64,000 bases of DNA from Terriglobia bacterium (GCA_020073305.1 JAIQFK010000006.1:186001-250000); one strand, 5' to 3'; shown: positions 9,967 through 20,946, counted from the stretch's first letter. The notes: a model not told the origin generated them from the sequence alone. A program made the numbers and translations.

Positions 9967-10868
9967 GCGGAAGGTACGGCCACTCCTATGGGTTGGAGAT
10001 CTGCGAGCGGGCGGCGAACATGGCGAAAGATCTGGATCGCCAGGATGACGCTGGAAGCCAGAGTGAGCGCGCCGGTTGCCACATGTGCCACAGTGAAGCC
10101 TACCATAACGGGCATGGGCTGCGGAGCATCGGCCGTGGCGAGACGGCTCATGTAGGCCGCAATGCCGAGGAAAACCTGCAGAAACGTGATGGACAATACG
10201 GCGAGAGCCGAACGCCGCAGGGCATGGTGGTCCGCATGGCGCATGAGAACGCGAACGGTGAGCCAGAGCACCATGCCGGTAGCGACGAGAGCGCCGATGA
10301 CATGGGGCAGAATGCCGAGCGCCTTGTGCCGGGCGGACGCGCCGAGCGCGAGCTGAAGGAAGATGCAAGCGGACGCGGCCAGCGCGAACCAGTGCAGAGA
10401 AGGAGCGCCGGGATCGTCCACCATCCGCGGACCGCGGGCCCAGCTTCGGGATGTGAAGAGAGCGACGGCGGCGGTGGTGGAAAAGAAAAGCTGGGCCAGG
10501 CAGGCGTGGCCGATGCTGACGGGCTTGGGCAGCATAAAGAGGACGGTCATGCCGCCGAGCACGCCTTGCGCGATCACAGCGGCGAGAGCGAGCCAGCCGA
10601 GATTGCGGAGCCAGCGACGTTGCTCTGCGCGGGCGAGCCAGGATGCCATTCCGATGGTGAGCAGGCCGACGGTCGTCGCGACCATGCGATGCCCGTGCTC
10701 ATAGAAAATATTGCCCTCCATGGGCGGCATGAGGCTGCCATAGGAGAGCGGCCAATCAGGCACCGAGAGGCCCGCGTCATTGCTGGTGACGAGGCCTCCG
10801 GCGACTACGAGAAACAGCGTGCAAAAGGACCAGAGCACCGCGTAACGGTGCAGCCAGGGGCTAGTCAT
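9963..10868 (-). CDS. ctaA: Heme A synthase, COX15/CtaA family
   Basis: VAGGLVTSNDAGLSVPDWPLSYG...FYEHGHRMVATTVG; start at MTSPWLHR, upstream part of ORF is repeat-derived. Confidence 0.92.
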   Translation of the reverse strand: MTSPWLHRYAVLWSFCTLFLVVAGGLVTSNDAGLSVPDWPLSYGSLMPPMEGNIFYEHGHRMVATTVGLLTIGMASWLARAEQRRWLRNLGWLALAAVIAQGVLGGMTVLFMLPKPVSIGHACLAQLFFSTTAAVALFTSRSWARGPRMVDDPGAPSLHWFALAASACIFLQLALGASARHKALGILPHVIGALVATGMVLWLTVRVLMRHADHHALRRSALAVLSITFLQVFLGIAAYMSRLATADAPQPMPVMVGFTVAHVATGALTLASSVILAIQIFRHVRRPLADLQPIGVAVPSA

Positions 10869-10884
10869 GGCAGAAGTTCGTGGC

Positions 10885-11036
10885 TGAAAAACGGGGACAG
10901 GGAGCGCTGTCCCCGCGCCGATGGAGCGGGTGAAGAAATGGGGACAGGCAGCACTGTCCACGCGCCGGCGAGGCCGGATCGGGGTGCATCAGTGTGGGTC
11001 GCGGCTTGGGACAGTGTAGCCAGTCCCCATTTCTTC
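10885..11036. repeat. REP/MITE-like GGGGACAG element, copy 2 (partial plus complete unit)
   Basis: TGAAAAACGGGGACAGGGAGCGCTGTCCCC hairpin followed by GAAGAAATGGGGACAGGCAGCACTGTCC ... GGACAGTGTAGCCAGTCCCCATTTCTTC. Confidence 0.8.
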
Positions 11037-11044
11037 GGCATGGT

Positions 11045-11827
11045 TTAAGCGCCCGGGAAGGTGAAGTCGACCGCTTTGCTTTCCTTCGCGGCGACCGTCA
11101 CTTCGACGTCCTTGGTGCCGTACTTTTCGTGCCAGGCTTCCACCGTGTACTTACCCGGCGGCAGGCCCTTGATGGTGAAGGTGCCGTCATCGCCGGTGAC
11201 GAAGAAGAACGGATGGTTGACGACGCCAATGTAGGAGCGCATCCACGGGTGCACGTTGCACTTCACCGGGATCATGACCTCTTCGCGCGCGAACTTCTTC
11301 AGCTTCGAGTCGCCGTTGGGCGGCTGGGACTCATTCCACTCCTGGTTGATCTTGGGGAGCGGGTGAATGTTGTGATTGGTGGGATCGCTATTGACGATCT
11401 TGATGTCCTGATTCGACATTACGCCGATCACGTGCGGCCCATACATGCAGCCTTTCTGGGCCAGATCAACCGGGGTGGTGGGCACGGGCCACTGGCGGTC
11501 GGGCACGCCCGCCTTCACCCATACGAATGCATTCTTCAGCGTGCCGTTGTCATTTACAATAACTTCTTCCGATTTCGCGGGCGCACCCGCATGGGCACGT
11601 GCGCACGCCGGGTTGGCGGACATATCGATGTTTCTCATGGCCGGCTTGTCACCCGTAAAACTGACTTTGCCGGTGAGCGTAGCGGCGTTGGCTTCATCGA
11701 TGGCGGGAGCCGACGCCGCCGGAGCGGCCGCTTCCTCTTTGGGCGTGGATTCCGAAGTCTTGCTGCCACCGCAGCCGGCAACGAACATCACGCAAGGTAT
11801 TGCGAGACTCAACAGGACGTTCTTCAT
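11045..11827 (-). CDS. Cupredoxin-like lipoprotein with carboxypeptidase-regulatory-like domain
   Basis: Lipobox VAGCGG; THNIHPLP and VKCNVHPWM (C-x2-H-x2-M); GTFTIKGLPPGKYTVEAWHEKYG. Confidence 0.7.
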   Translation of the reverse strand: MKNVLLSLAIPCVMFVAGCGGSKTSESTPKEEAAAPAASAPAIDEANAATLTGKVSFTGDKPAMRNIDMSANPACARAHAGAPAKSEEVIVNDNGTLKNAFVWVKAGVPDRQWPVPTTPVDLAQKGCMYGPHVIGVMSNQDIKIVNSDPTNHNIHPLPKINQEWNESQPPNGDSKLKKFAREEVMIPVKCNVHPWMRSYIGVVNHPFFFVTGDDGTFTIKGLPPGKYTVEAWHEKYGTKDVEVTVAAKESKAVDFTFPGA

Positions 11828-11865
11828 TTCAGGTACTATTTCTCCTTTTCAGCTAAAAACTCTCA

Positions 11866-14800
11866 CTATTGTCCGGCACCGGCGCCCGCGCTCGAGCGCA
11901 GGCGGTTCAGTTCTTCCGGAGTGAACTGGAACATGTAACGCACCAGCAGATCGGCGTGATCTCTCTGGTAATTCTGAAAGCTCGCGGGCGTGGGCCCGGC
12001 GAAGATCCAGCGCTCGCCGTCACGCCGGAACAAGCCGGAGGGCATGGCGGTGCCGGGCGCCATCATTTCGGGGTGCACGATCCAGCGTTCGGTCCACCCG
12101 GCTTTCAGCCGCTCCCTGGCCATCAGGAAATTGGGCGCGGTAGCGCGCGCATCGTGTTTGGCGTCGCCCGTCATGTGGCACTTCAGGCACGGAGCGCCTT
12201 CGCTCGAGAACAACTGGCGCGCCATGGTCCGCTCCTGGTCGCTCACCATTTCCATTTTGGGCGCGATATACGGCTGCGCCTGCGACGAGAGGGCGGCGAA
12301 GAAACGTACGAGCTTCTGGATCTCCCCGGCGGAGAAATAGAACGTGGGCATGCGGGCTTTGAGGTATTGTCGCACGCCGTCGCGGTTGGTGTCGGAGTCG
12401 CTGAGCGAGGGATTCGCCAGGAACCGCATGAGCCAGGCGGGATTCACGCGCGCGCCTTCGCCGATGAGGCTGGGCGGTTTCTGATCCTTCCAGTCGGGAT
12501 CCTGATAGCGCGCGAGCGTCATGAACAACGTGGTCTGGCCGACGTGCACCTGGTGGCAGCCCATGCAGTTGTATTTTCGGACGACCCACCAGCCATCGAT
12601 GATGTCCTGGCGCTGATCGCCGGGCTCGTAGTGGTAGCGGTCGGGCATGGTGGAATCCACCGAGCCCAGCAACAAGGTCGCGACCTGATCGATTTCTGGC
12701 TTGGACAGATTGAAGTTCGGCATCTTCAACCGGTCGAGCTTGTTGGTTTTTTCTTTTCCCTTGTCGTAGACCGCCGGATTTTCGAGCTTGTGCTCGAAGA
12801 AGCCCTTGTGGGTGTACCAGCCTTCGCGTTCGGCTTCATGCCCCAACAGCGCAAAGTCCAGGCGCTCGAGCGGCTTCGAGCCTTCCTTGGTCAGTTCGGT
12901 GCCGATGCGCTGCTCTTCTTCCAGGCCCGAGATTTCATGGCAGCCGGCGCAGCCGTAGTAGCGGACCAGGAACTGGCCGCGCGCTTTGAGCTTGGGATCT
13001 TCTAAGTAATTCGCGGCGGCATAGGTGGCGCCGTCATGCTTGCGGGTCATCAGGTAGCTGGCGATGTCGCGCGCCTCGTCGATGGACAGGCGCAGGCTGG
13101 GCATAGGCGTCATCTGCTCGACCTGCAACTGGTGGCCGTCATTGGGGCACTTGTCGTGATCCATGTCGAAGACGAAGGGCAGGCCCTTCTTCTTGTAGTC
13201 CTCCGCCGTGAGGTCGCGCTTCTCGAACGGGCAGTAGGGAAGGGTGCGCTCACGCGGATTGTGAATCCAGCGCACGAGGTAATCGTAATTGTCCTTCTCG
13301 CCGACACGGCTCAGGTTGGCGGCGAAGGTGCCGCCTTGCTTTTCGCTGCCCTCGCCCATGGAGTGGCAGGCCATGCAGCCGCGCGTTTCGAACGACTCCT
13401 TGCCTTTCACCGGATCGCCCTTGGTTTGGGAGGGCAGGCTGCCGGTCACGCCGGATTGCCAAATGAATGCGGCGATGGCTTTGATGTCGTCCTGATCCAG
13501 GCGGAACGTGGGCATCTTGGTTCCGGGCCGCCATTTGTGCGGATCCTCGAGCCAAACCGGAATCCACTCTTTGTGCATCTTCATGCGGACTTCTTTGAGG
13601 CTGGGTCCGACCTTCTTCACTTCGCGGACCAGGTCGCTTTCGCGCATGTCGGCCTGCTCGATTTTGGCGTCGAGGCCGGTGATGCGAACCTTCAGGTCGT
13701 TGGCGTGCTGGTAGAGCCGCTGGGCTTCGGCATTGTCGCGGGTGCGGTCGGCTTTGTCGGTCGAGAATCCGATCTCGCGGGTCCATTCCGCTTTCTGTTG
13801 TTCGAGCTGGCGGATCTGCTGATTGACCGAGGTCATTTCCTCGGGCTCGTGATCGAAACCTTCGTAGCGGTGGCAGCCCATGCAGCCGCGCAGGCGGAAT
13901 GTCTCCCGCCCGGCGTTCAGCGTGTCGGCCATCTCGGTGACGATTTCCTTGACGTGGCACTGCTGGCATCCGGCTTCAAAATTTTCGCGATGGTGCATCG
14001 GCCACAGCCAGAACGTGTGCCGGCCGTGGGCCTTGGTGACGCTATCGACGGCCGCACCGTTCCCGCCGTGGCAGGGTGTGCAGCCGAACTTCTCGGGGTC
14101 GTGAATCTTGAGCAGTTCTTTGTTCGGGTGGCTCACGAAGACCTCTTCGCCGCCCATGGCTGCCTTGGTCAACTCCAGAGGCTCGCGAGTGCCCAGGTGA
14201 CACGATTCGCAGCGATCCACCAGATCGACGTCCTTGATGTGGATCTGGCGGATCGTAATCGGGAAGTCGTCCATCTTTTTCAGCAAGCCGGCGAGCGTCT
14301 CGGCGCTGACGTCGGCGATGCGATCGGAAAGATACTTGTCGCGCTGGGCGCGCAGTTCGGTGGCGGGCTTCAGAATCTCGACGCGCTCTTGGAGCAGCTG
14401 AGCCTTGCGCGCTTTCCAAGCCGTTAAGTCGCGGTCCATGTCGAGGAAAGTGTACGTTTTCGTCTCGGTGGAACCGTCGGGCAGGGGTAGTTTAGCGGTG
14501 TGGGATTCTCTCTTCAGCTCTTCAATTTCCCTGCGCTTGGATTGCTTGGAACTTTCGCTGTCGGTGGTTTCGATCTGGTACGTGAGTGAGCCGATGTGGC
14601 TGCGCACTTCCTGGAACGGGTCGTTGAGCGCAAGCGTGCGAGGCACGAGCACCTGGTTTACTTCGCGATCGATCTCAGCCACCTTCTGTGTTACGGCCTT
14701 CTCGGCGGACTGCATGTCACGATCGAACTTCTGATACTCGGGCGAAGTCTTGATCTGCTTTTCGAAGCCGGATTCGCGGGGCCGGATGCTGCGGAGGTAC

Positions 14801-14973
14801 CGCGTGTAGACCCTGGCGAAGTGGGCTTGATACGTTTTCCACGGGCGGATCCCATAGACTTCATCCCACAGCGCCCAGCCGAGCGAAAGCAGGAGAAGCG
14901 CCGACCAGATGAACAGGTGTTTGCTCAGCGACGAAGTGACTACGGGGTCTTTGTCTTGTTCTTGATCGCTCAT
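11866..14973 (-). CDS. Large multiheme c-type cytochrome (8 CXXCH), membrane anchored, bc-complex associated
   Basis: CESCH, CTPCH, CQQCH, CMGCH, CMACH, CAGCH, CMGCH, CLKCH; N-terminal TM; operon with cytochrome b and Rieske. Confidence 0.88.
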   Translation of the reverse strand: MSDQEQDKDPVVTSSLSKHLFIWSALLLLSLGWALWDEVYGIRPWKTYQAHFARVYTRYLRSIRPRESGFEKQIKTSPEYQKFDRDMQSAEKAVTQKVAEIDREVNQVLVPRTLALNDPFQEVRSHIGSLTYQIETTDSESSKQSKRREIEELKRESHTAKLPLPDGSTETKTYTFLDMDRDLTAWKARKAQLLQERVEILKPATELRAQRDKYLSDRIADVSAETLAGLLKKMDDFPITIRQIHIKDVDLVDRCESCHLGTREPLELTKAAMGGEEVFVSHPNKELLKIHDPEKFGCTPCHGGNGAAVDSVTKAHGRHTFWLWPMHHRENFEAGCQQCHVKEIVTEMADTLNAGRETFRLRGCMGCHRYEGFDHEPEEMTSVNQQIRQLEQQKAEWTREIGFSTDKADRTRDNAEAQRLYQHANDLKVRITGLDAKIEQADMRESDLVREVKKVGPSLKEVRMKMHKEWIPVWLEDPHKWRPGTKMPTFRLDQDDIKAIAAFIWQSGVTGSLPSQTKGDPVKGKESFETRGCMACHSMGEGSEKQGGTFAANLSRVGEKDNYDYLVRWIHNPRERTLPYCPFEKRDLTAEDYKKKGLPFVFDMDHDKCPNDGHQLQVEQMTPMPSLRLSIDEARDIASYLMTRKHDGATYAAANYLEDPKLKARGQFLVRYYGCAGCHEISGLEEEQRIGTELTKEGSKPLERLDFALLGHEAEREGWYTHKGFFEHKLENPAVYDKGKEKTNKLDRLKMPNFNLSKPEIDQVATLLLGSVDSTMPDRYHYEPGDQRQDIIDGWWVVRKYNCMGCHQVHVGQTTLFMTLARYQDPDWKDQKPPSLIGEGARVNPAWLMRFLANPSLSDSDTNRDGVRQYLKARMPTFYFSAGEIQKLVRFFAALSSQAQPYIAPKMEMVSDQERTMARQLFSSEGAPCLKCHMTGDAKHDARATAPNFLMARERLKAGWTERWIVHPEMMAPGTAMPSGLFRRDGERWIFAGPTPASFQNYQRDHADLLVRYMFQFTPEELNRLRSSAGAGAGQ

Positions 14974-15905
14974 ACGTTGAACCACGGGGTTACCCAGACG
15001 TACTTAATCCGGAACAGCAGGCGCGCGAGAATCTTGATGGGCAGGGACAGCATAATGATCAGGAATATCTGCATGGTCGCGACTTGCAGCAGGCTCATGC
15101 GCTTGAAGATCCTGCGGGCGAACGGCGTCAGGTTCATGAGCTTGTGAATGCCGAGGGCCGCGACGACTGAGTAGAGCCCGACGACGATCGCGCCGAAAAT
15201 GATCTTCATGACGCGGCCCTTGATGCCGAAGATATCGGGCAGGTCGCGATTCACGGCGAATTCGAGCCGGTTGTGGTCCCACGTGGTGCCTGGCCAGAAC
15301 CACATCCAGCCCGGACCGCGGATGAGTGTGCCGATGACAATCATCGTGACCCACAAAACGATGAAGCCGAAAATAAACGTGAGGATGGCGAATTTGCGCT
15401 GTTTATAGGTGTAGTAGCCGCTGCCCAGAGGGTTGGCGTCGATATAGGGAATCACCATCAGGCCCACGATGATCAGTGAAGGCATCACCACGCCGGCAAT
15501 CCATGGGTCGAAGTAAACCAACATCTCCTGCAAGCCGAGGAAGTACCAGGGCGCCTTGGATGGATTCATGGTGAGGGTGGGATTGGAGGGCTCCTCGAGC
15601 GGCGCATTGAGCGTGATGGACCAGACCATCAGGAGCAAGGTGACGATGATGGCGGCGAGAAACTCGATACGCAGCAGATACGGCCAGACGTGAACTTCTT
15701 TGACCCAACCCGGCTTCCAGGGCTGCGTTTTGCGGTGATGCGTCTTGGCGAGCGCGGGATTGGCTTCGAGCTCGGCGATCAGGCGGTCATTCGCAAACGC
15801 CTGGCGCAGCCCGTACCACGTGTAGAACGGCACCACGATCATGAGCAGCACGATGGGAACGTTATCCGGCAAGCTGACGATGGTCCAGAGTTGATGCAGA
15901 TCCAT
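14970..15905 (-). CDS. Cytochrome b/b6 C-terminal domain protein (subunit IV-like)
   Basis: NPSKAPWYFLGLQEMLVYFDPWIAGVVMPSLIIVGLMVIPYID. Confidence 0.88.
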   Translation of the reverse strand: MDLHQLWTIVSLPDNVPIVLLMIVVPFYTWYGLRQAFANDRLIAELEANPALAKTHHRKTQPWKPGWVKEVHVWPYLLRIEFLAAIIVTLLLMVWSITLNAPLEEPSNPTLTMNPSKAPWYFLGLQEMLVYFDPWIAGVVMPSLIIVGLMVIPYIDANPLGSGYYTYKQRKFAILTFIFGFIVLWVTMIVIGTLIRGPGWMWFWPGTTWDHNRLEFAVNRDLPDIFGIKGRVMKIIFGAIVVGLYSVVAALGIHKLMNLTPFARRIFKRMSLLQVATMQIFLIIMLSLPIKILARLLFRIKYVWVTPWFNV

Positions 15906-15917
15906 GGCGATCTCCGT

Positions 15918-16853
15918 TTATAACTTCCGCGGTTCCTTGATTTCCGACTCGAGCTGCACGGGCGCCGGGCCTGAAATGCCGCCGTCTTTGCGCACGCGCC
16001 AGAAGTGCACCACCATGAACGCCGAGGCGATGATCGGAATCGCCACGCAGTGCCAGATGTAGGCACGGAGCAGGGCATTGGAATCGACGATCGAGCCGCC
16101 CAGCAAGCCGAAACGCACGTCATTGAAGGGCGTCATGCCGAGCTGGTGTCCGAAGGGTCCGTCGTGACCGAGCAGCGGTGTAGCGCGTGCCATGTTGGTT
16201 CCGACGGTGACCGCCCAGAAACCGAGCTGATCGTCCGGCAGCAGGTAACCGGTAAAACTCAGCAACAGCGTGAGCACCAGGAGAATCACGCCCACCACCC
16301 AGTTGAACTCGCGGGGCTTCTTGTAGGAGCCGGTGAGAAACACGCGGAACATGTGCAGCTCGACCATGATCACCATCAGGTGGGCGCCCCAGCGGTGCAT
16401 GTTGCGCAGCAGTTTGCCGAAGGGAACGTCATGCTCGAGATAGAGGATGTCGCGGAAGGCCACGACCTTCGAGGGGTGATAGTAGAACATCAGCAGCGTG
16501 CCGGTGAAGACCAGCGTGATATAGACGTAAAACGTCATGCCGCCCATTCCCCAGGTGTAGTTATAGGCCACCGCATCGCGGTTGATTTTCGCCGGGTGAA
16601 GGTGGAGGAAGACGTTCGATAGCACGCCGAGTGCGCGACTGCGGGGCGTTTCGTCATGCTTGACGCGCAACACGGATTTCCAGACGTCGGTCTTCTCGGG
16701 TTGCTTGAGCGCCTTGATCTCTTCCGCGGCCTGTGCACCGACGGCCTTGGCGCCTTCAACCAGCACGGTGACTGGGCTTTTCTTGCCGCCGTTCTGTTCG
16801 GGTTCGCCAGCTCCGTTTCCGCTCGTTCCTTTGCTTCCGTTTCCGTCAGCCAT
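15918..16853 (-). CDS. Cytochrome b N-terminal domain protein
   Basis: [68 protein letters not shown]. Confidence 0.92.
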   Translation of the reverse strand: MADGNGSKGTSGNGAGEPEQNGGKKSPVTVLVEGAKAVGAQAAEEIKALKQPEKTDVWKSVLRVKHDETPRSRALGVLSNVFLHLHPAKINRDAVAYNYTWGMGGMTFYVYITLVFTGTLLMFYYHPSKVVAFRDILYLEHDVPFGKLLRNMHRWGAHLMVIMVELHMFRVFLTGSYKKPREFNWVVGVILLVLTLLLSFTGYLLPDDQLGFWAVTVGTNMARATPLLGHDGPFGHQLGMTPFNDVRFGLLGGSIVDSNALLRAYIWHCVAIPIIASAFMVVHFWRVRKDGGISGPAPVQLESEIKEPRKL

Positions 16854-16870
16854 GGCTGTACCTCAGAGTT

Positions 16871-17464
16871 TCAAACACGAACGATGGCGCCGGGATCACT
16901 GAATTCCGAGCGCTCACCTTTGGGCCACCGGTAGAGGCGGCTCAGATCAACCTCAATCTGTCCTTCCGGCGTCACCTCGACGTGCGCCCGGTCCATGGGA
17001 CGCGGCGCGGGCCCTTCGAAGTTGACACCCTCGGGGTCGTAACCCGAGCCGTGGCAGGGGCACTTGAACTTGTTCTCGCTCGGTTTCCAATCCGGCGTGC
17101 ACCCCAGGTGGGTGCAGATGGCCGAGATCACGAAGATGCCTTCGGTGTTACGCACCACCCAAATGCGGTGCGCATTCTGGAACTTGGTGTCGACGCCGAA
17201 TCCGAAGTCAGAAGGATAGCCGATGAGAAACTTGGTCTTCGGCTCATAGAGCGCCCGAGGGAAGAAAAAGCGCAGGAACATCAGGAGATTCACGCTCAGG
17301 AAGCCGAGCACGCCGGCCATGACAAAACGCCGCCGGCGCGCGATCACGCGCTGAGGGTCAGGATCGTTCGAGGTGAAGATCCTCTTCAACGCATCCGCCG
17401 CGTTGGGTTTAGGTTTGCTTTCCGGCTCCTGCGCGCCGGCAGGTTTCTCGGTAAGTTCAGCCAT
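16871..17464 (-). CDS. Rieske [2Fe-2S] protein
   Basis: CTHLGCTPDW and CPCHGSGYDPEG Rieske motifs. Confidence 0.94.
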   Translation of the reverse strand: MAELTEKPAGAQEPESKPKPNAADALKRIFTSNDPDPQRVIARRRRFVMAGVLGFLSVNLLMFLRFFFPRALYEPKTKFLIGYPSDFGFGVDTKFQNAHRIWVVRNTEGIFVISAICTHLGCTPDWKPSENKFKCPCHGSGYDPEGVNFEGPAPRPMDRAHVEVTPEGQIEVDLSRLYRWPKGERSEFSDPGAIVRV

Positions 17465-17877
17465 TTCTTGCCCCGCGGACCGGCCTGGCCGGTCTCCCTT
17501 CGTCTGGATTTATGGACACACTGGAAGCCGTGAGTCGGGAACGGTCAACGGGTGAAAGCAGAAGGCTTCGTTATATAGGTTATGGAAAGCCGGGTTTAGT
17601 AATTCGCCGTTCACTTATAAAAACCACTGCCAAAGCCTGCTTCACTCTCCCGCTGGACCGGATCAGTCCCCACCTCCCCGGCAGCCTCTTGCGTCGTTCT
17701 ATTTTAGGTCGACAAAACATTTTACACCCGGGCGGGGGATTTGCAAGAGAGAGAGCCTCGCTCGCCCGGCGAAGCCTTGAAGAGACCTGGTCCACGAGCC
17801 ACTGACGGTACCACGCGCAGAATTTGACTCGCCCGGCACCCTGTGTTAATCGTAGTGATCTTCCACGAAAAAGCGGA

Positions 17878-18519
17878 ATGGCTGACGAGCCAAAACCCGA
17901 AGGCGGAGCGGCGGAGCCAGGCAAGCCCGCAGCGGAAACACCGAAGGCGGCGCCGCCTAAGCCCGCGGCCGCTGCTGCTGGGGGCCACACACCGCCCAAG
18001 CCACCGGCGCCCATGGCCTCCACGCCCTGGGAAGGCGAAATTCCCGGGCAGTTGAAAGAGCGTTTCGGCGACCAGATTAGGGAGTGCGCCGCGTATCTCG
18101 GGCAGAATTTTCTGGCCGCCAAACCGGATGCGGTCATCCCCATTCTCGAATTCCTGAAACTGGAAGCGGATTTCGATTACCTGGTCGACATTACGGCGGT
18201 GGATTACCCCAAGCGCGCCGAGCGGTTCGACCTGATCTACATTCTGTACAGCTTCGCGCGGAACGAGCGTCTGCGCCTAAAGACCATGATCGCGGACGGC
18301 GCACAGCCGCCGACCGCAGTGAATGTTCACGTCGGGGCCAACTGGCTGGAGCGCGAAGTGTTCGATATGTTCGGCATCCAGTTCGCGGGACATCCGGATA
18401 TGCGCCGCATCCTGATGCCGGAAGAATGGGAAGGCTTCCCGCTGCGAAAAGAGATGTCCATCATTCAGCAGGACGATCGCTGGGTGAAGGAGAATCTGGG
18501 AATCGAGAGCGGGCAGTAA
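17878..18519 (+). CDS. nuoC: NADH-quinone oxidoreductase subunit C
   Basis: [24 protein letters not shown]...[37 protein letters not shown]. Confidence 0.95.
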   Translation: MADEPKPEGGAAEPGKPAAETPKAAPPKPAAAAAGGHTPPKPPAPMASTPWEGEIPGQLKERFGDQIRECAAYLGQNFLAAKPDAVIPILEFLKLEADFDYLVDITAVDYPKRAERFDLIYILYSFARNERLRLKTMIADGAQPPTAVNVHVGANWLEREVFDMFGIQFAGHPDMRRILMPEEWEGFPLRKEMSIIQQDDRWVKENLGIESGQ

Positions 18520-18521
18520 CC

Positions 18522-19631
18522 ATGCCGGACGCCACTTTTCTAGACACCACCGAACTCGTGCTCAATATGGGGCCGCAGCACCCCTCGACGCACGGTGTGC
18601 TGCGCGTGATCCTCAAGCTGGATGGGGAAAAGGTGATGGGCACGGAGTGCGTGATCGGGTATCTGCACCGCGGCGTGGAGAAAATCGGTGAGAACCGCAC
18701 GTACCAGCAGTTCGCGCCGTACGTGGACCGCATGGACTACGTCGCGGCGGTTTCGAACGGGCTGGGTTACTGCCTGGCGGTTGAGAAGCTGCTGAACATC
18801 GAGGCCCCGGCGCGCGCGCAGGTCACGCGCATTATCCTCACCGAGCTGAACCGGATTGCGAGCCACCTGCTGTGGCTGGGGACGCACGCGCTGGATATCG
18901 GCGCCATCACGCCGGTGTTCTACTGTTTTCGCGAGCGCGAGGAAGTCCTCAAGATATTCGAAAACTACTGCGGCGCGCGGCTGACCACGCATGCGTTTCG
19001 CATTGGCGGCCTGCAGTACGAGCTGTATGACGGTTTCGAGGAGCAGGTGAAGGCCTTCTGCGACATGTTCCTGCCGAAGGTGGACGAGTACGAAGAGTTG
19101 CTCACCAACAACCGCATCTGGGTGGCGAGGCTGAAAGGCGTCGGCATTCTTTCGGGCGACGAGTGCAAGGAATTCGGCGTGACGGGTCCGGTGCTGCGGG
19201 CCGCGGGCGTGAAGTGGGATCTGCGCAGAGCGCAGCCCTATTCGGGCTACGAACAATACGATTTCGAGATTCCAACCGGTGAAAACGGCGACACCTATGA
19301 CCGGTACATGGTGCGCATGCAGGAGATGCGGCAGTCGGTGCGCATCATCCGGCAGGCGGTGGACAAGATTCCCACGGGACCCATCGGCAAGACGCCGAAG
19401 GTGATCAAGCCGGCCACGGGCGAAGTCTACGTTTCCATCGAAGCGCCCAAGGGTGAGCTGGGGTATTTCGTGGTGAGCGACAATTCCACGCAACCCTACC
19501 GCGTGCGCGTGCGCCCGCCATCCTTCGTGAACTTGCAGGCGCTCGACCGCATGGTGCGGGGAGGCTTGGTGGCGGACGTGGTGGCGATTATCGGAACATT
19601 GGATATCGTGCTAGGCGAAGTGGATCGGTAA
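18522..19631 (+). CDS. nuoD: NADH-quinone oxidoreductase subunit D
   Basis: [23 protein letters not shown]...[19 protein letters not shown]. Confidence 0.97.
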   Translation: MPDATFLDTTELVLNMGPQHPSTHGVLRVILKLDGEKVMGTECVIGYLHRGVEKIGENRTYQQFAPYVDRMDYVAAVSNGLGYCLAVEKLLNIEAPARAQVTRIILTELNRIASHLLWLGTHALDIGAITPVFYCFREREEVLKIFENYCGARLTTHAFRIGGLQYELYDGFEEQVKAFCDMFLPKVDEYEELLTNNRIWVARLKGVGILSGDECKEFGVTGPVLRAAGVKWDLRRAQPYSGYEQYDFEIPTGENGDTYDRYMVRMQEMRQSVRIIRQAVDKIPTGPIGKTPKVIKPATGEVYVSIEAPKGELGYFVVSDNSTQPYRVRVRPPSFVNLQALDRMVRGGLVADVVAIIGTLDIVLGEVDR

Positions 19632-19637
19632 AACCTT

Positions 19638-20093
19638 ATGGGCAAGTTCTTCAGAACGATCTTTCTGGTCGACCTGTTCCAGGGACTCTGGGTCACGTTT
19701 CGCAATCAAAATCCCAAATACATTTACACCGAGCAGTATCCGGCTGAACGCCCCGAGGTGGCCGAGCGGTATCGCGGCGCGCCGCGGCTGAACATCAACC
19801 CGGACAATGGCGAGACGCTCTGCATTGCCTGCAATCTGTGTGCGCTGGCCTGCCCGGAGACGCTGATTGTGGTGGGCAGCGAGCGCAACGAACAGACGCG
19901 CCGCAAGGAACTGACCACATTCACGTACGATCTGTCGCGCTGCATGTTCTGCGGCCTGTGCGAGGACGCCTGCCCGGTGGATGCGCTGGAGCTGACTCAG
20001 GATTTCGAGCTGGCCAGTTACACGCGCGACGGCGCGATCTGGGACCGGCAGATGCTCGAGGAAGGCCCGAAGCCCACCCAATACAAATGCTGA
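19638..20093 (+). CDS. nuoI: NADH-quinone oxidoreductase subunit I
   Basis: CIACNLCALACPE and CMFCGLCEDACPV. Confidence 0.95.
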   Translation: MGKFFRTIFLVDLFQGLWVTFRNQNPKYIYTEQYPAERPEVAERYRGAPRLNINPDNGETLCIACNLCALACPETLIVVGSERNEQTRRKELTTFTYDLSRCMFCGLCEDACPVDALELTQDFELASYTRDGAIWDRQMLEEGPKPTQYKC

Positions 20094-20124
20094 CGCGCGG
20101 AGTGGAGAGGGCCGGCTCGCCGTG

Positions 20125-20631
<507 letters not shown>

Positions 20632-20633
20632 GT

Positions 20634-20942
20634 ATGGGACCCATCACTACCACGCATTACGTGGCCCTGAGCGCAGCGCTGCTGCTGATCGGGACCATCG
20701 GCGTGCTCACCCGCCGCAATATCGTGATTATCCTGATGTCCATCGAGCTGATCCTCAACGCCGTGAACATCAACCTCATTGCCTTCTCGCACTACTGGCA
20801 GAATGTGAACGGCCAGATCTTTGCGATTTTCGTGATCACCGATGCGGTAGCCGAGGCGGCGGTAGGGCTGGGCATCCTGATCGCGCTTTTCCGCAACAAA
20901 GAGACGGTGCTGGCGGACGAAGTGGACTTGCTCAAGTGGTAA
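20634..20942 (+). CDS. nuoK: NADH-quinone oxidoreductase subunit K
   Basis: [30 protein letters not shown]. Confidence 0.95.
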   Translation: MGPITTTHYVALSAALLLIGTIGVLTRRNIVIILMSIELILNAVNINLIAFSHYWQNVNGQIFAIFVITDAVAEAAVGLGILIALFRNKETVLADEVDLLKW

Positions 20943-20946
20943 GCCA

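Noticed and set aside
13036-14427. 463-aa plus-strand ORF
   Set aside because: Antisense shadow of the multiheme cytochrome gene; high-GC codon bias effect with no recognisable motif.
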